Below, piece by piece: positions 25,346 through 33,666 of a DNA stretch of 64,000 bases; positions within the stretch are counted from its first letter, which is position 1, and each line of letters begins with the position of its first letter. The DNA lies in NCBI RefSeq assembly GCF_006716095.1, contig NZ_VFOK01000001.1, positions 2,201,375 to 2,265,374 on the forward strand, given 5' to 3'. Under the pieces are notes generated by a model. It saw only the letters and a program-made list of their open reading frames with translations, was not told the DNA's origin and searched no databases. Position numbers and translations under genes: made by a program. The stretch comes from Barrientosiimonas humi (GTDB lineage: Bacteria; Actinomycetota; Actinomycetes; Actinomycetales; Dermatophilaceae).

Positions 25346-26615
25346 CGCTCTTCAACGACTCCTTGATGGGGATCTCGGGCAGGATGCGCAGCCGGCGCGG
25401 GACGGAGTAGTCGGGCAGCCGCTCGGCGCACCAGGCGGTCAGCTCGGCGTCGGTGGTCGTGGCGCCCTCGCGCAGCACCACCTCGGCCATCACGACGTTG
25501 CCGACGAGCGGCGCCCGGCGGCCGCGCACGGCGGCCCACGCCACGTCGGGGTGCTCGAGCAGCACGGCCGTGACCTTCGACGCCGATGCCTTGGCGCCGC
25601 CGACGTTGATCTCGTCGGAGGCGATGCGGCCGGTGATGAGCACCCGGTCGCCCTGCACCTCGGCGCGGTCGCCCGTGCGGATCTCGGCGTCCATGCCCTC
25701 GGCCGCCTGGCTCGCGGCGATCACGAGCTCGCCGTCGTCGACCGACAGCCTCGGCCGCCCCGGGGTGTCGCGGTCGAGCCACGCCGCGGGGAAGCCCGCC
25801 CGCCCGTCGTGCACGGCGATCGCGGCGCCCGCCTCGGACGAGGCGTAGATCCACGACACGCGGGCCTGCGGGAACAGCTCGGCCAGCTGGGTGAGCACCG
25901 CCTGGTCGACGGGCTCGCCGCCGAGCGTGACCTGCTGCAGCGGCAGCCGCGCCAGGGTCTCGCCGCTGCGGAAGATCGCCTGCCGCCAGAAGGTCGGCGT
26001 GCCCGACGCCGCCGTCACCCCGGCCGCCAGCGCCTGCTGCGGCCACTCGTCGGGGCGCGCGCCGTCGACGAAGACGACGTCCTGCCCGGGCAGCGTGAGC
26101 GACAGCGTCACGACCTGCCACCAGGCGTAGGCGCCGGAGGTGTACGGGCACAGCCAGGTGCGCGCCGGCTGGTCACCGGCGACGGTGGTCAGCGACGCGA
26201 TCGTGTGGGCGACCTGCTTGGGCCGGCCCGTCGACCCCGACGTCAGCAGCCAGACCCGGCCGGGCGCCGGCTCGCGCTCCGGGTCGGCCGGCTCGACGAC
26301 GACGTCGGGCTCGGGCGTGCGCCGGACCAGGGCGAGCCCGTCGCGGCGCAGCTGCGCCGCCTGCTCGGCGTCGACCCGGGTCTCGGCGGCGATCAGCGTC
26401 TCGCGCTGCGAGTCGGACGCGGCGAGCCACGCCGCCTGAGCGGCCTCCAGCGGCCCGGCCGCGAGGAACGCCGCCGCCGCGGGCAGCTCGGCGAGCGTCG
26501 GACCGTCGAGGCCGGCGCCGGCGTACGGCTCGCGGGACAGCTGCTCCCAGGTGCCGTCGAAGCCGGCGGGCCCGGGGATCACCACGCGGTTGCCCGCGCC
26601 GGCGGGATAGGTCAC
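25338..26615 (-). CDS. AMP-dependent acyl/aryl ligase (ANL family), acyl-ACP ligase candidate
   Basis: A 425-residue adenylate-forming enzyme, short for the family. The P-loop LLTSGSTGRPKQ is at residues 123-134, followed by YASSEAGAA, the RTGDRA aspartate, ITGRIASDEINVGGAK at the hinge, and the C-terminal catalytic lysine in IPIKESLKSDV. It activates a carboxylic acid as acyl-AMP and would pass it to the ACP encoded directly upstream. The GTG start overlaps the ACP stop as GTGA. The acid is unknown; the short N-terminus resembles ligases that load stand-alone carrier proteins. Confidence 0.85.
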   Translation of the reverse strand: MTYPAGAGNRVVIPGPAGFDGTWEQLSREPYAGAGLDGPTLAELPAAAAFLAAGPLEAAQAAWLAASDSQRETLIAAETRVDAEQAAQLRRDGLALVRRTPEPDVVVEPADPEREPAPGRVWLLTSGSTGRPKQVAHTIASLTTVAGDQPARTWLCPYTSGAYAWWQVVTLSLTLPGQDVVFVDGARPDEWPQQALAAGVTAASGTPTFWRQAIFRSGETLARLPLQQVTLGGEPVDQAVLTQLAELFPQARVSWIYASSEAGAAIAVHDGRAGFPAAWLDRDTPGRPRLSVDDGELVIAASQAAEGMDAEIRTGDRAEVQGDRVLITGRIASDEINVGGAKASASKVTAVLLEHPDVAWAAVRGRRAPLVGNVVMAEVVLREGATTTDAELTAWCAERLPDYSVPRRLRILPEIPIKESLKSDV

Positions 26616-26863
26616 GCGTTCTGCAGCTGGTCGAGGAAGTCGAGCACGTCGCCGACGGTCTCGATGGAGCGCAGGCCGGGGGCGTCGAAGTTGAGCTCGG
26701 TGTCGATCTCGTCCTCGACGCGCAGCGCCAGCTCGGAGAAGTCCAGCGAGCGGAAGCCGATCTCCTGCAACGACGCGGAGTCCTCGGCGGGCAGCTGCTT
26801 GCCCTGGGCCGAGAGCACCTCGGCCATCATCTCGCGCACCTGGTCCCGGCTGAGCGTGCTCAT
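26612..26863 (-). CDS. acyl carrier protein
   Basis: An 83-residue acidic helical protein starting MSTLSRDQVREMMAEVLS. The phosphopantetheine serine is S39 in IGFRSLDFSELALRVED, with the usual DSL shifted to RSL. The C-terminal helix is VGDVLDFLDQLQNA. Fatty-acid ACPs are normally encoded with fab genes; this one leads an operon with its own ligase, reductase and PPTase-like gene, so it is a dedicated carrier. It has a GAGGAT ribosome site, and a -10 TACACT about 50 nt upstream. Confidence 0.9.
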   Translation of the reverse strand: MSTLSRDQVREMMAEVLSAQGKQLPAEDSASLQEIGFRSLDFSELALRVEDEIDTELNFDAPGLRSIETVGDVLDFLDQLQNA

Positions 26864-26913
26864 CGATCCTCGCTGACGTGTGGGTGAGGCCCGAGGCTTG
26901 CGGGCCGCGCCCC

Positions 26914-26919
26914 AGTGTA
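26914..26919 (-). promoter_or_regulatory. -10 element of the ACP-ligase-SDR-PPTase operon
   Basis: Minus strand TACACT, giving a leader of about 40-45 nt before the ATG at 26863. It lies back to back with the pseH promoter. Confidence 0.4.
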
Positions 26920-26964
26920 GGAGCCGCCGCACCGCGTCGCCCCGCCCCTGTCGCCCCGCCCCTG

Positions 26965-26970
26965 TAGCGT
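26965..26970 (+). promoter_or_regulatory. -10 element of leaderless pseH
   Basis: TAGCGT, seven bases, then the ATG at 26978. Confidence 0.55.
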
Positions 26971-26977
26971 GACGCGA

Positions 26978-27490
26978 ATGCTTCGCCCCGCCACCGACGC
27001 CGACGTCGAGCCCATCCGCCGCTGGCGCAACCACCCCGAGGTCCGCGCGGTGTCGCTCACCCAGGACGAGATCGACCCCGACACCCACGCCCGCTGGTGG
27101 GCCGGGCTGCAGGGCGACCCGTCGCGGCGGGTGCTGGTGTACGAGCGTGGCGGGGTGCCGTGCGGCGTCGTCACCTTCTTCGACATCGCCGCGGCCGACG
27201 ACGGCACCCGGTCGGCGATGTGGGGCTACTACCTCGACAACGCCGGGCTCGGCGAGCGCGGCGAGCTGCTGCCCGCGTGGATGCAGATCCAGCGCGAGGC
27301 GGTGCGCTACGCCGACGCCGAGCTCGACCTGGACGTGCTCGAGGGCGAGGTGCTGGACCAGAACGCCGCCGTGCGCCGGATGAACCGGCGCAACGGGTTC
27401 GTCGAGGTCAGCAGCGACGAGCGGCAGATCGGCGACGCCACCGTCACGGTGCACCGGGTGCGTCGCGAGCGCCCCGCGGACAAGTCCTAG
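26978..27490 (+). CDS. pseH: GNAT N-acetyltransferase, PseH-like
   Basis: A 170-residue GNAT starting MLRPATDADVEPIRRWRNHP, with GTRSAMWGYYLDNAGLGERGELLP and the family C-terminal DQNAAVRRMNRRNGFVEV. It fits UDP-4-amino-4,6-dideoxy-N-acetyl-altrosamine N-acetyltransferase, the third step of pseudaminic acid synthesis, and lies 10 bp before pseI. The donor could be acetyl-CoA or an acyl-ACP from the divergent carrier operon. It starts leaderless at ATG 26978 (an in-frame GTG sits at 26969 inside the -10). Its TAG stop is part of the pseI -10. Confidence 0.8.
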   Translation: MLRPATDADVEPIRRWRNHPEVRAVSLTQDEIDPDTHARWWAGLQGDPSRRVLVYERGGVPCGVVTFFDIAAADDGTRSAMWGYYLDNAGLGERGELLPAWMQIQREAVRYADAELDLDVLEGEVLDQNAAVRRMNRRNGFVEVSSDERQIGDATVTVHRVRRERPADKS

Positions 27491-27493
27491 GCT
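27488..27493 (+). promoter_or_regulatory. -10 element of leaderless pseI, containing the pseH stop codon
   Basis: TAGGCT; its TAG is the pseH stop. Seven bases separate it from the ATG at 27501. Confidence 0.55.
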
Positions 27494-27500
27494 CGACCGC

Positions 27501-28559
27501 ATGGCCAGCACGACCAGCATCACGATCGGCGAGCACCGGATCGGTCCCGACCACGAGCCGTACATCATCGCGGAGATGTCGGGCAACCACGACGGGTCGC
27601 TCGACAAGGCGCTGGCGATCGTGCGGATGGCCGCCGAGGCGGGCGCGCACGCGGTGAAGCTGCAGACCTACAAGCCCGAGACGATCACCCTGGAGTCCGA
27701 CGCGCCGGACTTCCGGCTCTCGGAGGGGCACGAGCTGTGGGGCGGGCGCACGCTGTGGGACCTCTACACCGAGGCGCACACCCCGTGGGAGTGGCACGCG
27801 CCGCTGTTCGAGGAGGCCGCGAAGGTCGGCATCACGATCTTCTCCTCGCCCTTCGACCCGACCGCGGTCGATCTGCTGGAAGAGCTCGGCGCCCCGGCCT
27901 ACAAGATCGCCTCGTCGGAGATCGTCGACCTGCCGCTGGTGCGGCTGGCGGCCAGCAAGGGCAAGCCGATCATCATCTCCACGGGCATGGCGTCGGTGTC
28001 GGAGATCCACGCGGCGGTCGAGGCCGCACGCAGCACCGGCAACGAGCAGATCGTCGTGCTCGCCTGCACCGCCAACTACCCCGCCGACCCGAGCGAGTCC
28101 AACCTGCGCGGCATCCCGGTGATGCGCGACGCGTTCGGCACGCTCATCGGCTACTCCGACCACACCATCGGCATCGGCGCCCCGATCGCGTCGGTCGCGC
28201 TCGGCGCGGTCCTGGTCGAGAAGCACGTGACGCTGCAGCGCGAGGGCGGCGGCGTCGACTCCTCCTTCTCCTCCGAGCCCGACGAGCTGGCCGCCCTGGT
28301 CTCGCAGACCAAGGTCGCCTGGCAGTGCCTCGGGGAGCCGCGCATCGGCGCCCGGCAGCAGGAGCAGGAGGGGCTGCGCTTCCGCCGCAGCCTCTACGTC
28401 GTCGCCGACGTCCGCGCCGGCGACCCCGTGACCGCCGACAACGTGCGGTCCATCCGACCCGCGAACGGCCTTGCGCCCGATGAGTTCTCGCGGGTCGAGG
28501 GCCGCAGGTTCACCCGCGACGTGGCCCGCGGGACCGCGCTGTCGTGGGACCTGATCTGA
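27501..28559 (+). CDS. pseI: pseudaminic acid synthase
   Basis: A 352-residue NeuB-family enzyme condensing a 6-deoxy-altro-hexose with phosphoenolpyruvate. A TIM barrel occupies residues 20-285, with AEMSGNHDGSLDKAL, KLQTYKPETITL and TLWDLYTEAHTPWEWHAPLF, the wording typical of PseI rather than sialic (NeuB) or legionaminic (LegI) synthases. A C-terminal SAF antifreeze-like domain covers about 290-352 (RRSLYVVADVRAGDPVT). It acts in the cytosol after PseG. The downstream GT2 begins 4 nt after the stop. Confidence 0.92.
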   Translation: MASTTSITIGEHRIGPDHEPYIIAEMSGNHDGSLDKALAIVRMAAEAGAHAVKLQTYKPETITLESDAPDFRLSEGHELWGGRTLWDLYTEAHTPWEWHAPLFEEAAKVGITIFSSPFDPTAVDLLEELGAPAYKIASSEIVDLPLVRLAASKGKPIIISTGMASVSEIHAAVEAARSTGNEQIVVLACTANYPADPSESNLRGIPVMRDAFGTLIGYSDHTIGIGAPIASVALGAVLVEKHVTLQREGGGVDSSFSSEPDELAALVSQTKVAWQCLGEPRIGARQQEQEGLRFRRSLYVVADVRAGDPVTADNVRSIRPANGLAPDEFSRVEGRRFTRDVARGTALSWDLI

Positions 28560-28563
28560 GCCG

Positions 28564-30909
28564 ATGACCCGACCGCTGCTCAGCGTCGTCGTCCCCTACT
28601 ACGGCGTCGAGGCCTACCTGCGCGACTGCCTGGAGTCGATCCGCCGCTCGACCCTCGACGACCTCGAGGTCGTGCTCGTCGACGACGGCAGCCCCGACGA
28701 CAGCGTCGAGATCGCGCGGGAGTACGTCGACCTCGACAGCCGCTTCCGCCTGGTCCAGCAGGACAACGCCGGGCTGGGGCCGGCGCGCAACACCGGCACC
28801 GCGCAGGCGAGCGGCGACTACCTCACCTTCGTCGACTCCGACGACCTGGTGCCGCGGCGGGCGTTCGAGCAGATGGTGGGCTCCCTGGAGCACAGCGGGT
28901 CCTCGTTCGTGCTGGGCAACGCCAAGCGGTTCAGCCGTACGTCCGGCGTGCGTCAGTCCTGGACCCACCAGCGGCCGTGCGCGCGCGACGCGCGGGCCAC
29001 GCACGTGCTGGAGAAGCCGGTGCTGGTGATGGACCGGATGGTCTGGAACAAGGTCTACCGGCGCAGCTTCTGGGACGAGTTCGGCTACGCCTTCCCGGCG
29101 ATCAAGTACGAGGACTACCCCGTCACGATGGCGGCGCACCTCGACGCGCTGACCGTCGACGTGCTGCGCACGCCGGTCTACTACTGGCGCGAGCGCGAGT
29201 CGGGCGACTCGATCACCCAGCAGGTGTTCCGCTACGACAACCTGCTCGACCGGGTCGTCTCGGCCGAGCGGGTGCTCGACCTGGTCGACTCGCGCGCCAC
29301 CCCCGAGGTGCGCCGGTCGACCCACGACTACCTCGCCGGCATCGACGTGGTCGCGCTGGCGCAGGCGTTCGCGGTCGTGCCGCCGGAGGACCTCGACAAG
29401 ACCGTCGAGCTCGGCACCCGGCTCATGGGGCGGTTGCAGTTCGACATCGGCAAGCGCCCCCGCTTCGACCAGCTGCAGATGCACGCCCTGCGCGACGGCG
29501 ACGCCGAGCTGCTCGTCGAGCTCGCCCGGTTCCGCGACGAGGGCGGGCTCGTCGGCGGCGGCCGGATCACCCGCAACCGCGCGGCGCCGTGGCGGTTCGA
29601 CATCGGCTTCCCAGGACGCCGCCGCTCGTCGGCGCCCCGCAAGGCGTTCACCATCCCGACGACCTCGCTGAAGCTGCGCAGCACCGTCGACCACGTCGGC
29701 TGGGCCGGCACCACCGCGCTCGTGCAGGGCACCGCCGAGATCACCCAGGTGCCGATCCGCGACGACTCCACGCTGCGGGTCAACCTGGTCAGCGGCATCG
29801 AGCGCATCGAGCTGCCGGTCGAGCGGATCGACACCACCGACCAGTTCTCCGGCCGCAGCCGCGTCGGCTTCCGCACCCGGGTCGACGTGCCGCGGCTCGC
29901 GGCCGAGCACGACCTGGTGTGGCCGGTGCGCTTCGAGCTCGACCTCGACAACGGCGGGGTGCACCGCGTCGCGCAGCTGCAGGGCATGCGGCCCGGCAGC
30001 CCGACCTATCCCGACGGCGCGTGGCTGTCGCCGACCGAGTGGGTGCAGCCCGGCAAGGGTCCGGCCGGCGCCTTCTGCCTGCACCGCAGCCCCGCCCCGG
30101 TCACCGTCGAGTCGGCCGCGGGCGAGGGTGACGCGATCCGCCTCGTCGTGCACAGCCCGTACGCCCTCAACCGGGCCGACCTCGAGGTGCGCCTCCCCCG
30201 GGGCACGCTGACCTTCCCCGCCGCTCTCTCCGACGACGGCCGGGTCGCCGAGGTGGCGCTGCCCGGTGCGGCGCTGGCGACCGGCGACGAGCCCGACGAC
30301 CCGTTCACCCTGCGCGCCACGCGCGCGGTGCGGCTCGAGACCGACCTGGGCTCCCACCAGATCGTCTGGCCCGCGCACCGGCGCAACGCCGCGGTCGACG
30401 CCGACGGCCGGCTCATCCAGCTCACCCGCTCGCCCTTCGGGCTGGTGCAGCTCACCCACGGACCCGCCTTCCCGGCGGCCGTGGCCGCGCGGATCACCCC
30501 CGACCGACTCGTGGTCGAGGGGCGGCGCTGGAGCAGCGAGCCCGTTCAGGGCATCACCTGGCGCCGGTTCCTTCCAGGCACCGACGACTACGTCGAGATC
30601 CCTTGTGCCGTCAGCGATCTCGGCCCCGAGGCAGGGGCCGACGGTGATGGCGGCACCGGGGCCGTCGGGTGGCAGGCCGCGGTCGACCCCGCCGCGCTCG
30701 TCCCCGAGCACGACGCGCCGAGCCACCCCGGCGCCCCCGCGGCCTACTGGACCCTGTTCGCCGAGCTCGAGCAGGACGGCGTGCAGACGGGTGTGCAGGT
30801 CATCTGCGAGCCCGGGCTCATGGCGCAGCTGCCCGCGGAGGTCACCACGCAGGGCCGCCACGTCACCGTCACCACCGCCGCCGACTCGGTGCACGCGCAG
30901 GTACGGTGA
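28564..30909 (+). CDS. GT2 glycosyltransferase with a large C-terminal region
   Basis: A 781-residue protein. Residues 1-~230 are a GT-A domain (LLSVVVPYYGVEAYLRDCL, VLVDDGSPDDS, NAGLGPARNTG, FVDSDDLVPRRAF as DXD, WNKVYRRSF and KYEDYPVTM). The remaining 550 residues are mostly beta, without membrane helices, resembling the C-terminal regions of wall-teichoic-acid-type transferases (TarS/TarQ-like). It probably adds a sugar to the cell-wall polymer. It follows pseI by 4 nt in the same operon. Confidence 0.85.
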   Translation: MTRPLLSVVVPYYGVEAYLRDCLESIRRSTLDDLEVVLVDDGSPDDSVEIAREYVDLDSRFRLVQQDNAGLGPARNTGTAQASGDYLTFVDSDDLVPRRAFEQMVGSLEHSGSSFVLGNAKRFSRTSGVRQSWTHQRPCARDARATHVLEKPVLVMDRMVWNKVYRRSFWDEFGYAFPAIKYEDYPVTMAAHLDALTVDVLRTPVYYWRERESGDSITQQVFRYDNLLDRVVSAERVLDLVDSRATPEVRRSTHDYLAGIDVVALAQAFAVVPPEDLDKTVELGTRLMGRLQFDIGKRPRFDQLQMHALRDGDAELLVELARFRDEGGLVGGGRITRNRAAPWRFDIGFPGRRRSSAPRKAFTIPTTSLKLRSTVDHVGWAGTTALVQGTAEITQVPIRDDSTLRVNLVSGIERIELPVERIDTTDQFSGRSRVGFRTRVDVPRLAAEHDLVWPVRFELDLDNGGVHRVAQLQGMRPGSPTYPDGAWLSPTEWVQPGKGPAGAFCLHRSPAPVTVESAAGEGDAIRLVVHSPYALNRADLEVRLPRGTLTFPAALSDDGRVAEVALPGAALATGDEPDDPFTLRATRAVRLETDLGSHQIVWPAHRRNAAVDADGRLIQLTRSPFGLVQLTHGPAFPAAVAARITPDRLVVEGRRWSSEPVQGITWRRFLPGTDDYVEIPCAVSDLGPEAGADGDGGTGAVGWQAAVDPAALVPEHDAPSHPGAPAAYWTLFAELEQDGVQTGVQVICEPGLMAQLPAEVTTQGRHVTVTTAADSVHAQVR

Positions 30910-30916
30910 CGCCGGC

Positions 30917-31759
30917 ATGCATCCTCACAACCACCGCTACGGCTCCACCCAGGCGCTGGCCCTGTCGCTGCTGGAGAAGTCGCACAGCTGGTTGACCACC
31001 CTGTGGCCGCGCAGCGTCCCCGGGCACGTGCAGCACGACTGGCACGTCACCTCCCCCTGCGCGACGATCGACGTGGGCCCGGGCGGCACCGCCTACCTGT
31101 GGAGCTCCTCGGCCCGCCGATTCCGGCGCGCGCGCGGGCTCGGCGGCCACGTGGTGATCGGGGCGCCGTGGCTCTACCTGCTCGACGTGCACCGCGACCA
31201 CGTCCCGCACGAGCTGCGCGAGCGGCCCGAGCCCGGGGAGCAGCCGGTCGAGCGGTTCGCGGAGCCGCCGAGCGGCACGCTGCTGCTGCCGCGCCACGAC
31301 CTGTACGGCCGGCACGCCGCCCGCCGCATCGCCGACGAGGCGCGCGAGCACGAGCGCGAACGCCTTACTGCCGCACTGCTGCCCGCCGACGCGGCCTCGC
31401 CCGAGGTGCGGACGGCGTACGTCGAGGCCGGGATCGACGTGGTGCCGCTGGTGCCGGCCGACCTGCCCGCCGCGAGCCCCCAGGTGGCGCGGCTGATGCA
31501 GCTGCGCGACCTCATGCTGCGGCACACGGCCGTGCTCGCGACCCACCCCGACGAGCACCTGCTCATGGCGGCCGCCGCGGGCCTGCCCACGACGCTCCTC
31601 GGGCGGCAGCAGCCGCGCTCGAGCGCCGAGGCGGCGCTCGTCGAGGCGGCCGGTTCGCCGGCGGCCCTGACCGACCTCGCCGGCCACGAGCTGGGCCGCG
31701 ACCACGTCCTGCCGCGCGACGAGCTGCGCGCGGTGCTCGAATGGAGGCCCCGTGTCTGA
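30917..31759 (+). CDS. putative glycosyltransferase, NHxY family paralogue C
   Basis: A 280-residue protein that aligns by eye with the proteins at 37648-38499 and 38501-39370. Shared points are N-terminal NHRYG, VQHDWHVTSPC, GAPWLYLLDV, LLLPRHD (YPFHG in the others), HTAVLATHPDEHLLMAAAAG and the C-terminal HELGRDHVLPRDELRAVLEW. The domain layout suggests a GT-B enzyme with a KpsC/KpsS-like donor half, but I do not recognise the family. This copy is the most diverged and has lost the LTMCLYW segment. It overlaps the next gene by 8 nt. Confidence 0.6.
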   Translation: MHPHNHRYGSTQALALSLLEKSHSWLTTLWPRSVPGHVQHDWHVTSPCATIDVGPGGTAYLWSSSARRFRRARGLGGHVVIGAPWLYLLDVHRDHVPHELRERPEPGEQPVERFAEPPSGTLLLPRHDLYGRHAARRIADEAREHERERLTAALLPADAASPEVRTAYVEAGIDVVPLVPADLPAASPQVARLMQLRDLMLRHTAVLATHPDEHLLMAAAAGLPTTLLGRQQPRSSAEAALVEAAGSPAALTDLAGHELGRDHVLPRDELRAVLEWRPRV

Positions 31760-33371
31760 CCTCACCCCCGACCAGCCCACCGAGCGTCCCGCCGAGCGGT
31801 CGCTGACCGCCGCGGTGCTGGACGACGCCCTCCCCCGCGCCGAGTCGGCGCTGGTGCTCGGACCGGTGCCCGACGACGTGCGCGAGCTGGTCGGCACCCG
31901 CACCCGCGAGGCCGTGTGGGTCGACCCGCTGGGCCCGGCCGACGCCTCGCCGCGGCTCGACGAGGTGGTGGCGAGCGGGCAGCGGTACGACCTGGTGCTG
32001 TGCCTCGCCGGGCTCGACGCGGTCGCCGAGCCGGTCGACGCCCTCAGCTGGTCGGCCCGCCTCGACCAGGTCGTCGGGCTGCTCGAGCCGGGCGGCACGC
32101 TCGTGCTGCGGGTCGACAACGACGCCCCGCTGTCGGCGCTGACGCTGGACGTGTCGCGTCAGGGCTGGGCCCGCGCCGACGAGGACCCCACCCGGCCGGT
32201 CGGTGTCGCCCAGCTCGACGCCCGGCTGCGCGCGGCGCGGCTGCCGGTGAGCACGGTGCACGCGCTGCTCGGCCCGGCCGACGCACCGGTTGCCGCGGTC
32301 GACACGGCGGCGCTGGCCTCCGCGCGCGACGGGTCGCTCCCGGCCCAGCTGGTCGAGGACGCCCTCACCCGCGTCGCCGAGGAGCAGTCGGGCCCCGACG
32401 AGCAGTCCGGCGGCGAGCGGGTCCCCGACCTGGTCGCCGCGTCGGCACGCTCCGGCGAGCTCCCCGCGCTGGCCGACGCGTGGCTCGCGGTCGTCGGCGG
32501 ACGCCCGCGCACGGGTTACTGGCTCGACCGCGACGGCGTCGTGCTGTGGGTCGACCAGGCCGGCCCGGGGCAGCCGTTCGTCGTCGGCGGGCAGCCGGCG
32601 GGGGCAGCGCGCCTCCCGCAGGAGATCCCCGACGACGTCACCGTCGAGCGAGCGCTCCACCGGGCCATCGCACGCGGGGACGACGCCGAGTTCCGCCGGC
32701 TGGCAGAGGGATTCGGCGGTTGGGTGCGCAACAGCGCCTCGGCGCAGAAGGCGCTCGACCTGCGCCTCGACACCGTGCGGGTGGCCGCTGGCGGCAGCTT
32801 CTCGCGGGGCCTCACCCAGGCCGACCCGTCGGCCACGCCCGAGCCCGACACGCGCCTGGTCCACGCCTGGCGCCGCTTCGAGGAACGGCTGCAGGCGGCC
32901 GGCCGCGAGACCCTGTGGCCTGCGTCGCTGCGCGGCGAGGAGCGCGTACGGCTGTGGCTCGGCATGTCCGGCGTCGAGCAGGTGCCCGAGCCGGTGACCA
33001 TCGACGCCGGGGAGGCGAGCGCCGACGGCGACGACGCGGCGGCTGCCGCCGCGGGGCTGCCCGCCGAGGTCGAGGAGGAGCTCGCGCACCTGCGCGCCCG
33101 GGTCGAGATGCTCACCGCGACGCTGGCCGCGCGCGACGACCAGCTGCAGGTGCGCGAGAAGGCGATCCGCAGCCTGCGCGACCAGGCCCGTGGCGCAGCC
33201 CGCAACCGTGACAAGGCCATGGCCCGCACCCGGGAGATCCAGCAGTCCTCGACCTATCGCACCGCCAACCAGCTGCGCCGGCTGACCCTGCTGCGTCACC
33301 CCGACGCCCTGGCCCGAGGCATCATGCGGCGCCTCGACAGCAAGGTGCGCGCCGTACGCCGGACCCGCTGA
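31752..33371 (+). CDS. methyltransferase-like coiled-coil protein, paralogue 2
   Basis: A 539-residue protein: N-terminal Rossmann-like core (SALVLGPVPDDVRELVG, YDLVLCLAGLDAV, LLEPGGTLVLRVDND), a middle domain of unknown fold, and a C-terminal coiled coil of about 60 residues (AHLRARVEMLTATLAARDD) ending STYRTANQLRRLTLLRHP, an amphipathic membrane-touching motif common at the ends of glycan enzymes. The GTG at 31752 overlaps the previous gene by 8 nt. The closest kin in the window is the gene at 35894. Function unproven; SAM-dependent glycan methylation is one possibility. Confidence 0.6.
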   Translation: MSDLTPDQPTERPAERSLTAAVLDDALPRAESALVLGPVPDDVRELVGTRTREAVWVDPLGPADASPRLDEVVASGQRYDLVLCLAGLDAVAEPVDALSWSARLDQVVGLLEPGGTLVLRVDNDAPLSALTLDVSRQGWARADEDPTRPVGVAQLDARLRAARLPVSTVHALLGPADAPVAAVDTAALASARDGSLPAQLVEDALTRVAEEQSGPDEQSGGERVPDLVAASARSGELPALADAWLAVVGGRPRTGYWLDRDGVVLWVDQAGPGQPFVVGGQPAGAARLPQEIPDDVTVERALHRAIARGDDAEFRRLAEGFGGWVRNSASAQKALDLRLDTVRVAAGGSFSRGLTQADPSATPEPDTRLVHAWRRFEERLQAAGRETLWPASLRGEERVRLWLGMSGVEQVPEPVTIDAGEASADGDDAAAAAAGLPAEVEEELAHLRARVEMLTATLAARDDQLQVREKAIRSLRDQARGAARNRDKAMARTREIQQSSTYRTANQLRRLTLLRHPDALARGIMRRLDSKVRAVRRTR

Positions 33372-33390
33372 GCCACCTTCGACCGGTCAA

Positions 33391-33666
33391 GTGATCGGCG
33401 TCCCGACCCAGGCGGCCCGGACGTCGGACCTTTCCGGCGGCGAGCAGCAGCGCGTCGCGGTCGCCAGGGCCTTGATGGGAAATCCTCAGCTCCTGCTGGC
33501 CGACGAACCCACGGCATCACTGGACTCCGACACCCGAGACCAGATCGCAGAAATCATCTTCGCCCTTCCGCAGCAGACCGGAGCAGCCCTGGTCGTCGCA
33601 ACGCACGACAGGGACGTCGCCGCTCGTGCCGACCATGTCGTTCGGCTCGAGGATGGCTCGAGGTGA
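33391..33666 (+). pseudogene. truncated MacB-type ABC transporter ATPase
   Basis: Only about 91 C-terminal residues of an ABC ATPase remain: the signature TSDLSGGEQQRVAVARAL, Walker B QLLLADEPTASLD and the H-loop VVATHD. The Walker A and Q-loop half is absent; the sequence begins abruptly about 20 bp after the stop of the methyltransferase-like gene, so the left junction looks like a deletion or recombination point. The coding has visibly lower GC than the flanks. It overlaps the permease start as GTGA. It cannot hydrolyse ATP by itself. Confidence 0.85.

Noticed and set aside
26612-26863. The housekeeping fatty-acid ACP
   Set aside because: It has no fab neighbours, carries RSL instead of DSL, and is tied to a ligase/SDR/PPTase operon.
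27501-28559. Sialic acid (NeuB) or legionaminic acid (LegI) synthase
   Set aside because: The AEMSGNHDGSL and EAHTPWEWH wording and the companion PseB/C/G/H genes fit PseI; no NeuC/LegG epimerase-type gene is present.
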